This document shows, piece after piece, positions 7,934-15,214 of a stretch of DNA of 38,000 bases (position 1 is the stretch's first letter; every line of letters begins with the position of its first letter). Under the pieces are notes generated by a model. That model saw nothing but the letters and a program-made list of their open reading frames with translations, ran no database searches and was not told the DNA's origin. The DNA is from Methanofastidiosum sp. (GTDB lineage Archaea > Methanobacteriota_B > Thermococci > Methanofastidiosales > Methanofastidiosaceae). The position numbers and the translations under genes are program-made. The stretch spans positions 1 to 38,000 of the forward strand of contig DAOSDU010000016.1 in the NCBI GenBank assembly GCA_035362715.1. The letters are read 5' to 3'.

Positions 7934-8021
7934 TTGGGAAGGGAAATGGAGGAAAAATTTAGAATCCTCTCATATTTTTTCACCTCTAGTGCTAGATTTC
8001 CCTTCCCTCGTTAAGGGCTTT
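7934..8021 (+). ncRNA. Candidate structured 5' leader RNA of the wHTH-hef operon
   Basis: GGGAAGGGAAAT (7936-7947) and ATTTCCCTTCCC (7996-8007) form a perfect 12-bp stem. Inside it, GGAGGA (7948-7953) pairs with TCCTCT (7965-7970), closing an 11-nt loop, and an unpaired pyrimidine stretch with a second CCTCT (7983-7987) follows. The 3' arm can instead pair locally (CCCTT 8000-8004 with AAGGG 8013-8017). The AGGAGG Shine-Dalgarno (8022-8027) can pair with either CCTCT element. Predicted transcription starts at the first stem base. I cannot match it to a known riboswitch class; it is an inferred regulatory leader. Confidence 0.5.
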
Positions 8022-8033
8022 AGGAGGCATCTT

Positions 8034-8255
8034 ATGTATCAAAGAATTTTAAAACTACTTGAGAATGAAGAATCTCCTCTTTCCGCAGAGACTATCAGTG
8101 AAAAAACAAAAGAAAGTCTAATGAGAACAAAATCTCTTTTGTTGAGATTACAGGAAGAAGGAAAAGTGGAAAGTACAAAAAAAGATGAGATTATAGTATG
8201 GCAAATAAAGAAAAAGGATGATTTTGAAAAGAAATTTGAAAAGATGGGAAGATAA
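8034..8255 (+). CDS. Small winged-helix protein upstream of hef
   Basis: A 73-aa predicted winged-helix DNA-binding protein. It contains MYQRILKLLENEESPLSAET, then ISEKTKESLMRTKSLLLRLQ as recognition-type helices, a short wing with VESTKKDEIIVW, and a Lys-rich tail. The ATG at 8034 has an ideal AGGAGG six bases upstream. An in-frame extension back to 7887 would run through the inverted repeat and has no ribosome site, so I reject it. The stop overlaps the hef start by one base (TAATG), so the two are translationally coupled. A role in repair-fork regulation is only inferred from this coupling. Confidence 0.75.
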   Translation: MYQRILKLLENEESPLSAETISEKTKESLMRTKSLLLRLQEEGKVESTKKDEIIVWQIKKKDDFEKKFEKMGR

Positions 8256-10462
8256 TGCCTTTTTCTCATCCCTTTATTAAAGGGGAGATTTCACCTAGAG
8301 CCTATCAAGAAACTATTTTTGTAAAAAGTAAAGATAAAAATACTTTAGTAATTTTACCAACAGGACTTGGTAAGACCTACATAGGAATATTACTTGCAGC
8401 ATACACCCTACATTCCTTAAAGAAAAAAGTTTTAGTTCTAGCACCAACTAAACCACTGGCTGAGCAGCATTTAAAATCTTTTTCAGATGCATTAAATCTT
8501 GAAAAAGAAAATTTTTCTCTTCTAACTGGAACAGTATCCCCTTCTAAAAGAGATGAACTATACACCAAGTCTTTAGTTGTGATAGCGACACCACAGGTAA
8601 TAGAAAATGACCTATTAGGTGGAAAGATAAATCTAGAAGATTTTGGCCTTATTATTTTTGATGAAGCCCATCGTGCAACAGGGGATTATGCCTATACATA
8701 CATTGCAGAAAAAGCAATTTCAAAAAATATACGAATAATGGGATTAACTGCTTCACCTGCATCAGATAAAGAAAAGATGAAGGATATTATTCAAAATCTA
8801 GGAATTGAAAATATAGAAATCAGGAACGAGAACTCGCCTGATGTAAAACCTTATGTCCAAGATATAGACATCTCTTGGATTACTGTAAAACTTCCTGATG
8901 AATTTATAGAAATTAAAAAGATGCTTGAGATGTTGCTAAAAAAAGAGATTACAATCCTAAAAGATCTAGGATTTGTTTCTTCGCAAGATGTTACAAAAAA
9001 AGAATTGTTAAGTACCGTTACAAAAATTAACAATAAAATTAAGGAAGCTCCGATACATGAAAAGTCAATTTATTATGGCGCTCTCAAATCCCAAGCAAAG
9101 GCCCTAAAAATTCATCATGCACTAGAATTATTGGAAACTCAAGGGATATCTCCATTAATATCTTATTTTAAAACGATGAGAGAGAGTAAAAGTCGTTCTT
9201 CATTAGAGTTACTTTCTGAAAAAACTGTAATGAAGATAATAACAATGGCCGATAATCTAAAGCAGGAAGGAATAGAACATCCAAAACTTTCAAAATTATA
9301 TGAACTTGTTATTAAAGAAGTAAGTAATGGAAAAAATCTAATTATATTCTCTCATTACAGGGATACCACAATGAGAATTGTAAAAGAGTTGGAAAAATTT
9401 GAAAAGATAAAGGTAGAGAGATTTGTTGGCCAAGCTTCAAAAAAGGGCGATGAAGGGCTATCCCAAAAAAAACAAAAGGAGATAATTGAAAGATTCAGAT
9501 CAGGAGAGTTTAACGTCCTTGTTGCCACCTCAGTTGCAGAAGAGGGTCTTGACATACCTGAAGTGGATATGGTAATATTGTTTGAACCTGTACCTTCGGA
9601 AATAAGATCTATTCAGAGAAGAGGTAGGACTGCCAGAAAAAAAAGTGGAGAAGTTGTAATCCTTATGGCAGAAAAGACTAGAGATGAAGGATATTATTGG
9701 GCAAGTAAGAAGAAAGAAAAGCAGATGAAACTCACTGTGATGGAGTTAAAAAGGGAGTTTAGAAAAAGTGATGAAATGATCATGGCAGAGAAAGGACAAA
9801 GTAAACTAAAGGATTTTGTAGATATGCCATACATTATAGCAGATGATAGAGAGGACAAAAAGTTATTAAAAATCTTATCGGAAAAATCTAACATCAAGAT
9901 AAATCGTTTAGACGTAGGAGACTATATACTCTCGAACAGAATTGGGATTGAACGAAAATCTTCTAATGATTTTATTGAATCGCTTATCAAAGGCACTCTT
10001 TTTCCTCAAATTTTATCCCTCTCAAATACTTTTGAAGTACCGATGTTGATAGTAGAAGGAGAAGATGTTTATTCAATAAGAAATATGGATAAAAAATCTA
10101 TTCGTGGTGCCATTATTTCGGCAATGGTTGATTTCAGAGTTAGAGTTATTTTTACCAAAAATACAGAAGATACTGCCAATTTTCTTGTAGATATCTCATT
10201 GAGGGAGCAAAAAGAAAAGGACAGGGCCCCCACAATCAGGGGCGAGAAGAAAGTAATGAGTCTAAAAGAAAAACAGTTGTTTATTGTTGAAGGTCTCCCA
10301 GAAGTTTCATCAGTGCTTTCCAGGAGATTATTGAGAAAGTTTGGCAGCATCTTTGGAGTTTTTAATGCTGATGAAATAGAACTTAAGGAAGTTGAAGGTG
10401 TCGGGGAAATAAAAGCCAAAAAAATAAGAGAGATCATAGACTCTCGATATGAAGATATATAA
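8255..10462 (+). CDS. hef: Hef helicase/nuclease (FANCM/XPF family)
   Basis: A 735-aa archaeal Hef, which unwinds and cuts stalled replication forks. The N-terminal SF2 helicase has Walker A LPTGLGKT (34-41), a DEAH box near residue 135 (FDEAHRATGDYAY), GLTASP and motif VI QRRGRTAR. The C-terminal XPF-type nuclease has an intact GDY...ERK...D motif (VGDYILSNRIGIERKSSNDF, about 554-573), so it should be active. Tandem helix-hairpin-helix units end the protein (about 675-735, EGVGEIKAKKIREII). Length and order match euryarchaeal Hef. It is coupled to the upstream winged-helix gene. Confidence 0.96.
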   Translation: MPFSHPFIKGEISPRAYQETIFVKSKDKNTLVILPTGLGKTYIGILLAAYTLHSLKKKVLVLAPTKPLAEQHLKSFSDALNLEKENFSLLTGTVSPSKRDELYTKSLVVIATPQVIENDLLGGKINLEDFGLIIFDEAHRATGDYAYTYIAEKAISKNIRIMGLTASPASDKEKMKDIIQNLGIENIEIRNENSPDVKPYVQDIDISWITVKLPDEFIEIKKMLEMLLKKEITILKDLGFVSSQDVTKKELLSTVTKINNKIKEAPIHEKSIYYGALKSQAKALKIHHALELLETQGISPLISYFKTMRESKSRSSLELLSEKTVMKIITMADNLKQEGIEHPKLSKLYELVIKEVSNGKNLIIFSHYRDTTMRIVKELEKFEKIKVERFVGQASKKGDEGLSQKKQKEIIERFRSGEFNVLVATSVAEEGLDIPEVDMVILFEPVPSEIRSIQRRGRTARKKSGEVVILMAEKTRDEGYYWASKKKEKQMKLTVMELKREFRKSDEMIMAEKGQSKLKDFVDMPYIIADDREDKKLLKILSEKSNIKINRLDVGDYILSNRIGIERKSSNDFIESLIKGTLFPQILSLSNTFEVPMLIVEGEDVYSIRNMDKKSIRGAIISAMVDFRVRVIFTKNTEDTANFLVDISLREQKEKDRAPTIRGEKKVMSLKEKQLFIVEGLPEVSSVLSRRLLRKFGSIFGVFNADEIELKEVEGVGEIKAKKIREIIDSRYEDI

Positions 10463-10547
10463 TTTCTTTATTGCTAATCAATAATTAACCAAAAGATTTA
10501 AATATTAGAAAGCGATAATTTATATTAGCATTTATAGGTGATGAATT

Positions 10548-10709
10548 ATGAGAGGAAAAAACGATGCCGAAGCAAGAAAATTCTTTAAACAAGCAAAAAG
10601 AATGAAAGATAGGGCAGAAGCTAATATAAAAAAGAGAAATTTCGTTCTAGCATCTATTGAAATAGATGTTGCTAACAGACTCCTTGAAGAAGGTAGCAAG
10701 TTTCTCTAA
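10548..10709 (+). CDS. Small helical protein (53 aa)
   Basis: A 53-codon frame with ATG at 10548 and TAA at 10707-10709. The product is highly charged and helical (ARKFFKQAKRMKDRAEANIK, then NFVLASIEIDVANRLLEEG), resembling a helical hairpin. A TATA box (TTTAAATAT, 10497-10505) and an AGGTGAT Shine-Dalgarno (10536-10542) sit at suitable distances. I do not recognise a family. The NFVL-containing helix resembles one in the 44-aa product at 20432-20566. T-rich DNA after the stop fits a monocistronic transcript. Confidence 0.65.
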   Translation: MRGKNDAEARKFFKQAKRMKDRAEANIKKRNFVLASIEIDVANRLLEEGSKFL

Positions 10710-10740
10710 ATTTTATTTTTAATTTTGATGCCTTTTTTGG
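10710..10740 (+). terminator. T-rich terminator after the 53-aa gene
   Basis: TTTTATTTTTAATTTT and a later TTTTTT run follow the stop codon at 10709. No gene is visible from here to the promoter of the next gene. Confidence 0.4.
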
Positions 10741-10807
10741 AATTAATTTCTAATTAAAGTTAAATAAATAATTCTTAAAACAATGTAGTAATTGTATACA
10801 ATAGTCT

Positions 10808-10819
10808 TATATATAAATC
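10808..10819 (+). promoter_or_regulatory. TATA box of the SEC59-like gene
   Basis: TATATATAAAT is centred about 24 nt before the ATG at 10837, predicting a leaderless mRNA. This argues against the upstream TTG at 10792 as the start. Confidence 0.6.
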
Positions 10820-10836
10820 ATAGAAAAACTAAAACA

Positions 10837-11520
10837 ATGTTATCCGGCGATATACTCGGCCTAATAATAGTCTATGGATATGTGGCCGTTTTACTACTTA
10901 TTTCTGAAAAACTATTAAGCAAATATAAAGTATTCAGCCGAAAGTTTCTTCATATAATGGTAGGAAATGTACTGTTTGTATTACCCATATTTGAAACTAA
11001 ATTTGCAATGACTTTTCTAGCTGCTGCGCCTTTTATACCTTTAACATTCTTAATGAGCCCTCACTCGCCATTAAAGATCAAAGATAAAATTTCCTCATCA
11101 GGTCATGGACTTGGATTGGTGTACTATGCGATATCATGGACCGTCCTCGCATTTTTATTTTTCGATAAACCATGGACTATAGCTGTAGGTATAGCTGCAA
11201 TGTCCTATGGGGATGGAATGGCATCCTTAATTGGAACTAGATTTGGAAAAAGAAAATATCATTTCTTTGGAGAAACTAAGAGCTTTGAAGGATCGGTAAC
11301 GATGTATTTCATTCTAGTTGCCGTTATGTGGATTGCATTAAAATACTATAATTACATATTTTCTAATGTTGCTGTAGTACCAATGAATTTTGCGATACTG
11401 TTGTTTGTTCCACTTATTGCAACTTTATTTGAAGCTATCACGCCCAAGGGTCTCGATAATTTGACTGCATGTTTTTCTGCAACTATTCTTTATTATATAT
11501 TGGCATTGGTGCTACAATGA
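10837..11520 (+). CDS. SEC59/DGK1/VTE5-family membrane lipid kinase
   Basis: A 227-aa polytopic membrane protein with about seven hydrophobic segments. It belongs to the CTP-dependent polyprenol/diacylglycerol kinase family (dolichol kinase, phytol kinase, Dgk1). Conserved features are FSRKFLHIMVGN near the start, the SYGDGMASLIGTRFGKRKY segment followed by GETKSFEGSVTMY, and an EAITPKGLDNLT C-terminal motif. In archaea a substrate such as dolichol, geranylgeraniol or an ether lipid is plausible but not shown. The start is set by the TATA box about 24 nt upstream. The stop overlaps the next gene as ATGA. Confidence 0.82.
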   Translation: MLSGDILGLIIVYGYVAVLLLISEKLLSKYKVFSRKFLHIMVGNVLFVLPIFETKFAMTFLAAAPFIPLTFLMSPHSPLKIKDKISSSGHGLGLVYYAISWTVLAFLFFDKPWTIAVGIAAMSYGDGMASLIGTRFGKRKYHFFGETKSFEGSVTMYFILVAVMWIALKYYNYIFSNVAVVPMNFAILLFVPLIATLFEAITPKGLDNLTACFSATILYYILALVLQ

Positions 11521-12128
11521 GATTTATTATTATTGATGGATTGGATGGTGCTGGAAAGGACACCCATGCAAATTTGATTCGAGATAGATATCTAAAAAAA
11601 GGAGATAGCGTTATATTACGTTCCCATCCAGAAAATGACAATACTTTTGGAATAAAAGCAAAAAGCTCACTTTTAGGCAAGGGAAAATTTAATTATATTA
11701 AAGCCTCTATGTACTACGCTTTTGATGTCATAAGGTCAGTGAGAAAGTATCATGGAAAAAGCGATACTTTGATTGTTGTACGTTATTTAATGGGTGTCGC
11801 ATATTTACCATTGCCTTTAGCAAAATTATTCTACAAGTTTTTTTCTACAATACTCCCAACTTCAGAGTATATGTTCTTTTTAGATGTTGAGCCAGAAGAA
11901 TCCCTAAAAAGATTATCTAAAAGGAATGAAAAAGAAATGTTTGAGAATCTAGAAGATCTAGTAAAGGTAAGAGAAAAAGCATTAAAATTAGCAAATAATT
12001 GGAAAATCATAGATACTTGTAAATCAATTCAGGATGTCCAAAAACAAATAGAAAAAATTCTAGATACTTTAGATAATGGAAAAGATAAAGCCAACTCTAA
12101 TCATGTTGCAAATAAAACTCAAAATTAA
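11517..12128 (+). CDS. Thymidylate kinase-like P-loop protein
   Basis: A 203-aa P-loop kinase resembling dTMP kinase. It has FIIIDGLDGAGKDTHANLI (the GxDGxGKxT P-loop), EYMFFLDVEPEESLKRLSKR (helix and LID region) and a basic tail. The usual DR(Y/H) motif after the central strand reads VVRYLMGVAYL, so the conserved Asp is replaced by Val. Substrate specificity may therefore differ from dTMP. The ATG at 11517 overlaps the preceding stop by 4 nt, implying coupled translation with the lipid kinase. An upstream ATG at 11469 lies within that gene and adds nothing family-like. Confidence 0.75.
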   Translation: MRFIIIDGLDGAGKDTHANLIRDRYLKKGDSVILRSHPENDNTFGIKAKSSLLGKGKFNYIKASMYYAFDVIRSVRKYHGKSDTLIVVRYLMGVAYLPLPLAKLFYKFFSTILPTSEYMFFLDVEPEESLKRLSKRNEKEMFENLEDLVKVREKALKLANNWKIIDTCKSIQDVQKQIEKILDTLDNGKDKANSNHVANKTQN

Positions 12129-12150
12129 TAAAAATTATTAAAATAATTTA

Positions 12151-13263
12151 TTATAACTTTTCAAATCTCTTTTCAAGTTCCCTTAGAACTTTTGGAAGAG
12201 TTGTGTATTCCATATCTTCAGGAGGTAATCTGTGTGGCTCAAATGGTCCATGTCTTCTCACATAATCTGCGACTCTTTGTGCTTTTCTTCTTGCTTCGTC
12301 GTATGCAGGGTCATCAAATAGATCAACTGGCCCGACTAGTCTTCCATTTGCTATTTGGAATCCAAGGGCTATAACTCTTGGTGGTCCATCAAATCTTGTA
12401 CATACTGCATTCTTTTGGCTTACTGGCATTAATGGTCCGTTATGAGAGCCTCTCATCCATCCCGCTACTAGATGTGGGAATGCAAAAGGTTCAATTACCT
12501 CACCAAGTGCAGGAAGTCCTGATTGTGCCCTTACCAATGCCACAGGATCATCTTTTCCTACATACTCACCTGCTATCTTGTAAAGCTTTTCAGTACTGAT
12601 GTTAGCAACTGCTTCATCAGCAGGTAATTTTCCGCCTTTCTTTGGATAAACTCTTTTTATTACATATCTTGATTTGGCACCAATTAAAGCAAGCATTTTG
12701 TATAGCTCTTCTGGGCAATCCATGAATACTCTCTTACTTTCTAAGATATCCCATATCTCAAACCTAAATCCTGCTACTGCATTTGGGTCTATTACTAAAC
12801 CTATTGTGTTAAATGGATCTGCAAATATCTTATACATTGGTAAGTTAAAAGCTCCAGGGTCTGTCTTATCCATCATAAATGCAACTAGTGGTTCTGCTTT
12901 TCTTTCTTCAAATTCAAGCTCTGCGACTCCAGGACCCATTCCTCTAACATTTCCACTAAATGCTTCAGCCAATAGATCTTGCCCTGCTCCGTAAAGCTTC
13001 AATTCCTTAGCGACTTCTGTTGCCTTTTCAAAGGTATTCCAAGCGAGATGGTGAACTTCTTGGGAATCAACACCTTTTCGGTGTGTCATTAAAAGCTCTA
13101 AATCGTCTCCACAATTAGTTACGTGAAAATCAATTAGAAGTTTACCTTTTTCTTTTTCTAATTCTTTTTTTGCTGTTTTAATTAAATCTGGATGGACCAG
13201 TGCATGTCCTGGCCATCCTCCAACATCTGCTTTAATAAGAGAAACAGTTATTTTTTCTCCCAT
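12151..13263 (-). CDS. fbp: Bifunctional fructose-1,6-bisphosphate aldolase/phosphatase
   Basis: A 370-aa archaeal type V FBPase (FBPA/P), which joins triose phosphates and dephosphorylates the product, making gluconeogenesis one-directional. The N-terminus MGEKITVSLIKADVGGWPGH carries the Asp and His that bind Mg and phosphate. HVTNCGDDLELLMTH supplies a metal-binding Asp pair (53-54). YVGKDDP holds Tyr234 and Lys237, matching the catalytic Tyr and Schiff-base Lys of the family. GAGQDLLAEAFSGNVRGMGP is also diagnostic. It begins one base after the S2 stop and closes the ribosomal cluster operon. All expected catalytic parts are present. Confidence 0.97.
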   Translation of the reverse strand: MGEKITVSLIKADVGGWPGHALVHPDLIKTAKKELEKEKGKLLIDFHVTNCGDDLELLMTHRKGVDSQEVHHLAWNTFEKATEVAKELKLYGAGQDLLAEAFSGNVRGMGPGVAELEFEERKAEPLVAFMMDKTDPGAFNLPMYKIFADPFNTIGLVIDPNAVAGFRFEIWDILESKRVFMDCPEELYKMLALIGAKSRYVIKRVYPKKGGKLPADEAVANISTEKLYKIAGEYVGKDDPVALVRAQSGLPALGEVIEPFAFPHLVAGWMRGSHNGPLMPVSQKNAVCTRFDGPPRVIALGFQIANGRLVGPVDLFDDPAYDEARRKAQRVADYVRRHGPFEPHRLPPEDMEYTTLPKVLRELEKRFEKL

Positions 13264-13872
13264 TTAATCCTCCTCATCCTTTGATTTGAAATCATCAATT
13301 GAGAATGGAGGCTCCTCGCCATCTTTTATTTGGCCTTTGGCTTTCAGCATTTCTCTTGCAATTAGGTAGTAAACAAGTGCTAATGCTTTCTTTCCTTTGT
13401 TATTTGTTGGAACGACTAAATCAACGTTTGATAGATAATTTTCTGAGTCGCATAGGGCAACAACAGGTATTTTTGCAAGTCCAGCTTCTCTTAATATCTG
13501 ATAGTCTGCTCTTGGATCTGTCAAAATTACTACTTCCGGTTCTATGAAATCCTCACAGTTTGGATTTGTGAGAGATCCTGGAATAAATCTCTTTGTAATT
13601 GTTTTTGCACCTATTTTTTGACCAAACGCTAATACTGGCTTGAACCCGTAGATTCTTGAAGAAACTACAAGAATTTTCTCCGGTTCAAATTTGGCAAGAA
13701 ACTTTCCAACTTTTTCTATCTTCTTATTTGTTTCGTTTATATCAAGGATATAAAGACCATCTTGTCTTATCCTAAATATGTACCTTTCCATGTCCCTTGT
13801 TTTTTGGGTTGTCCCAATATGGATTCCTGATGCAAGGTACAAATCAAGAGGTACAAGCATTTCATCACTCAT
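13264..13872 (-). CDS. rps2: 30S ribosomal protein S2 (uS2)
   Basis: A 202-aa archaeal uS2 of usual length. Motifs include YLASGIHIGTTQKTRDMERY, RFIPGSLTNPNCEDFIEPEV, ILTDPRADYQILREAGLAKI and VVPTNNKGKKALALVYYLIA. The C-terminus is acidic. Its ATG overlaps the stop of the enolase-like gene by 4 nt, and the stop is adjacent to the fbp start, so the three are one translational unit. Confidence 0.97.
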   Translation of the reverse strand: MSDEMLVPLDLYLASGIHIGTTQKTRDMERYIFRIRQDGLYILDINETNKKIEKVGKFLAKFEPEKILVVSSRIYGFKPVLAFGQKIGAKTITKRFIPGSLTNPNCEDFIEPEVVILTDPRADYQILREAGLAKIPVVALCDSENYLSNVDLVVPTNNKGKKALALVYYLIAREMLKAKGQIKDGEEPPFSIDDFKSKDEED

Positions 13873-14471
13873 AAAATCTCCTCACCTAAATATTCTTTAA
13901 TTCTAATTAGTTCATTTATTATTTGGATATTTTCTTCAATTACTTCTAGATATCTAAGACTAAAAGCCAAAGATATATGGCAAACCCCTTCGTCAACTGC
14001 AGGGATTATACAATTCTTATCATCTTTTGATGCGGCGTGTATCTGCGATATCGTGTCTAGTTCAATTTTTTTTGGTTTTTGACTGGACTTTTGTTCTTTT
14101 AGATCCATATCGAATATCTTTCCACCTATATTCAATAGGGGCATTTGTTCTTCGTATATTCCTCCAAGGTATCTAAAAAGAGGCAATGAGTAAAAAGAGG
14201 ATGCTGCTTTGGCAGATGCCAAAGACAAAGCAAATCTTATTTCAGCATAGGGCGTTATTTCACAAAGTAATTCATCTAACGATTTTTGCTCGATTGCATC
14301 CAAACCGGCAAGCTCAGGTAAAACAACTTCTTCAATTTCAGAGATATCTTCTTCGAAAGTTACTGAGGCCCTCCCGAAACTTGAAGAAGTATATATGTCC
14401 ATTTCTACAATACTCTTCTCTTTATTACTGTTGTAAACCTTCCTTGCTCTTATATCCTCTATTACGGTCAA
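13869..14471 (-). CDS. Truncated enolase-like protein (N-domain only)
   Basis: A 200-aa protein whose residues 1-118 follow the enolase N-terminal domain: VIEDIRARKVYNS, IVEMDIYTSSSFGRASV, ALSLASAKAA and LPLFRYLGG, then PLLNIGGKIF. The catalytic SGASTG loop is deleted, and the C-terminal TIM barrel with the active-site residues is absent. About 80 unrelated residues replace it. Full enolase is about 420-430 aa, so this cannot be a normal enolase. It occupies the slot between rpoN/tRNA and S2 where archaea usually keep eno. The TTG start is supported by AGGAGAGG a few bases upstream. The frame is intact, which suggests a maintained non-enzymatic protein, not a fresh pseudogene. Confidence 0.75.
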   Translation of the reverse strand: MTVIEDIRARKVYNSNKEKSIVEMDIYTSSSFGRASVTFEEDISEIEEVVLPELAGLDAIEQKSLDELLCEITPYAEIRFALSLASAKAASSFYSLPLFRYLGGIYEEQMPLLNIGGKIFDMDLKEQKSSQKPKKIELDTISQIHAASKDDKNCIIPAVDEGVCHISLAFSLRYLEVIEENIQIINELIRIKEYLGEEIL

Positions 14472-14497
14472 TCTTTCCTCTCCTTTTCCATTTCCAA

Positions 14498-14575
14498 TGG
14501 TGGGGCCGTCGGGATTTGAACCCGAGTTTCCACCACCCCAAGGTGAGAGGCTAGTCCAAGCTACCCCACGGCCCC
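14498..14575 (-). tRNA. tRNA-Pro (anticodon GGG)
   Basis: A complete 78-nt cloverleaf including an encoded CCA end (14498-14500). The acceptor GGGGCCG pairs with CGGCCCC. The D stem GGGT pairs with GCCT through wobbles. The anticodon stem TCACC/GGTGG closes loop TTGGGGT, giving anticodon GGG. The T arm is TCGGG-TTCAAAT-CCCGA, followed by A73. No intron is present. It lies between rpoN and the enolase-like gene. Confidence 0.97.
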
Positions 14576-14583
14576 ATGTGAAA

Positions 14584-14627
14584 TCGACTATAAACTATTA
14601 AAATATAAAATTATATTTTATAGTCGA
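14584..14627 (-). promoter_or_regulatory. 11-bp inverted repeat framing the tRNA-Pro TATA box
   Basis: TCGACTATAAA (14584-14594) and TTTATAGTCGA (14617-14627) are exact reverse complements. On the minus strand the space between them contains TTTTATATTTTAA (about 14598-14612), about 25-30 nt before the tRNA 5' end, a fitting TATA box. One arm lies in the last codons of rpoN. It could be an operator, or an RNA hairpin separating rpoN mRNA from the tRNA. Confidence 0.5.
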
Positions 14628-14805
14628 GCAGTTCGTCTATAAGATCGACATGAGTAAGAAGCATTCTTCTACAGCAATATCTTGTTAATCCCATGTCGTC
14701 CAATATTTTTTCTGTCTTTTCCCCTTTGCTTAATCTAGCTAAATAAGGCTCATAAAGATGGCCAATCACTTTTCCACAGGTAAAGCATCTTACAGGGATT
14801 ATCAA
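14611..14805 (-). CDS. rpoN: RNA polymerase subunit N (Rpb10)
   Basis: A 64-aa zinc-binding RNA polymerase subunit. It has MIIPVRCFTCGKVIG with the first CxxC pair and RYCCRRMLLTHVDLI with the second Cys pair, both diagnostic of RpoN/Rpb10. The start is a TTG; GGTGAT, which includes the S9 stop, serves as its ribosome site. In many archaea rpoK follows rpoN, but here the next element is tRNA-Pro and no rpoK frame is visible. Confidence 0.96.
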   Translation of the reverse strand: MIIPVRCFTCGKVIGHLYEPYLARLSKGEKTEKILDDMGLTRYCCRRMLLTHVDLIDELLDYKI

Positions 14806-14809
14806 AAGA

Positions 14810-15214
14810 TCACCTGTAGGATTTCTGTCTTCTTGCTCTTGGTCCTTTAGAAGACTTACTTGGCTTGTGCTCTTCAGTTCTCCTTGAATCTCCTCTTAAT
14901 AGGATTCTGTCGTACCCTAAATAAGCTTCTTTCAAAGAGTTGTCCTGAGTGAATTCAACAAGCCCTCTTGCGATTGCTATTCTGCACGCATCGGCTTGCC
15001 CCATAATTCCTCCGCCTCGGACATCGATATCAATATCAACTGTATTTGCGGTCTCTCCTGCAAGGAGAATTGGTTCGAACATTTTGATTCTCACTAATTC
15101 AGGTTCAACTATTGGAAGTGGCTTGCTATTAACTCTTACTCTCCCCTTCCCTTCTTTCACAGTTGCTCTTGCAACTGCTTTTTTTCTTTTACCAACTGAT
15201 TGAATAATTTTCAT
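14810..15214 (-). CDS. rps9: 30S ribosomal protein S9 (uS9)
   Basis: A 134-aa archaeal uS9. It shows SVGKRKKAVARATVKEGKGR at the start, DIDVRGGGIMGQADACRIAI in the middle and the typical basic end SSKGPRARRQKSYR, whose terminal Arg reaches the P-site tRNA. The start overlaps the L13 stop by 4 nt, and rpoN follows after 4 nt. Confidence 0.97.
   Translation of the reverse strand: MKIIQSVGKRKKAVARATVKEGKGRVRVNSKPLPIVEPELVRIKMFEPILLAGETANTVDIDIDVRGGGIMGQADACRIAIARGLVEFTQDNSLKEAYLGYDRILLRGDSRRTEEHKPSKSSKGPRARRQKSYR

Noticed and set aside
7887..8033. N-terminal extension of the winged-helix protein by 49 codons
   Set aside because: The extension is open by chance-like composition, has no ribosome site, and its codons coincide with a perfect inverted repeat; the ATG at 8034 has an ideal AGGAGG.
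10538..10560. GTGATGA resembling a C box before the 53-aa gene
   Set aside because: No D, D' or C' box follows at guide-RNA spacing; it overlaps a plausible ribosome site and start codon.
12674..12994. 106-aa plus-strand frame inside fbp
   Set aside because: It is antisense to an unmistakable FBP aldolase/phosphatase gene and has no recognisable domain.
14498..14575. Possible tRNA intron or split tRNA
   Set aside because: The cloverleaf is complete and continuous, with a normal 7-nt anticodon loop.
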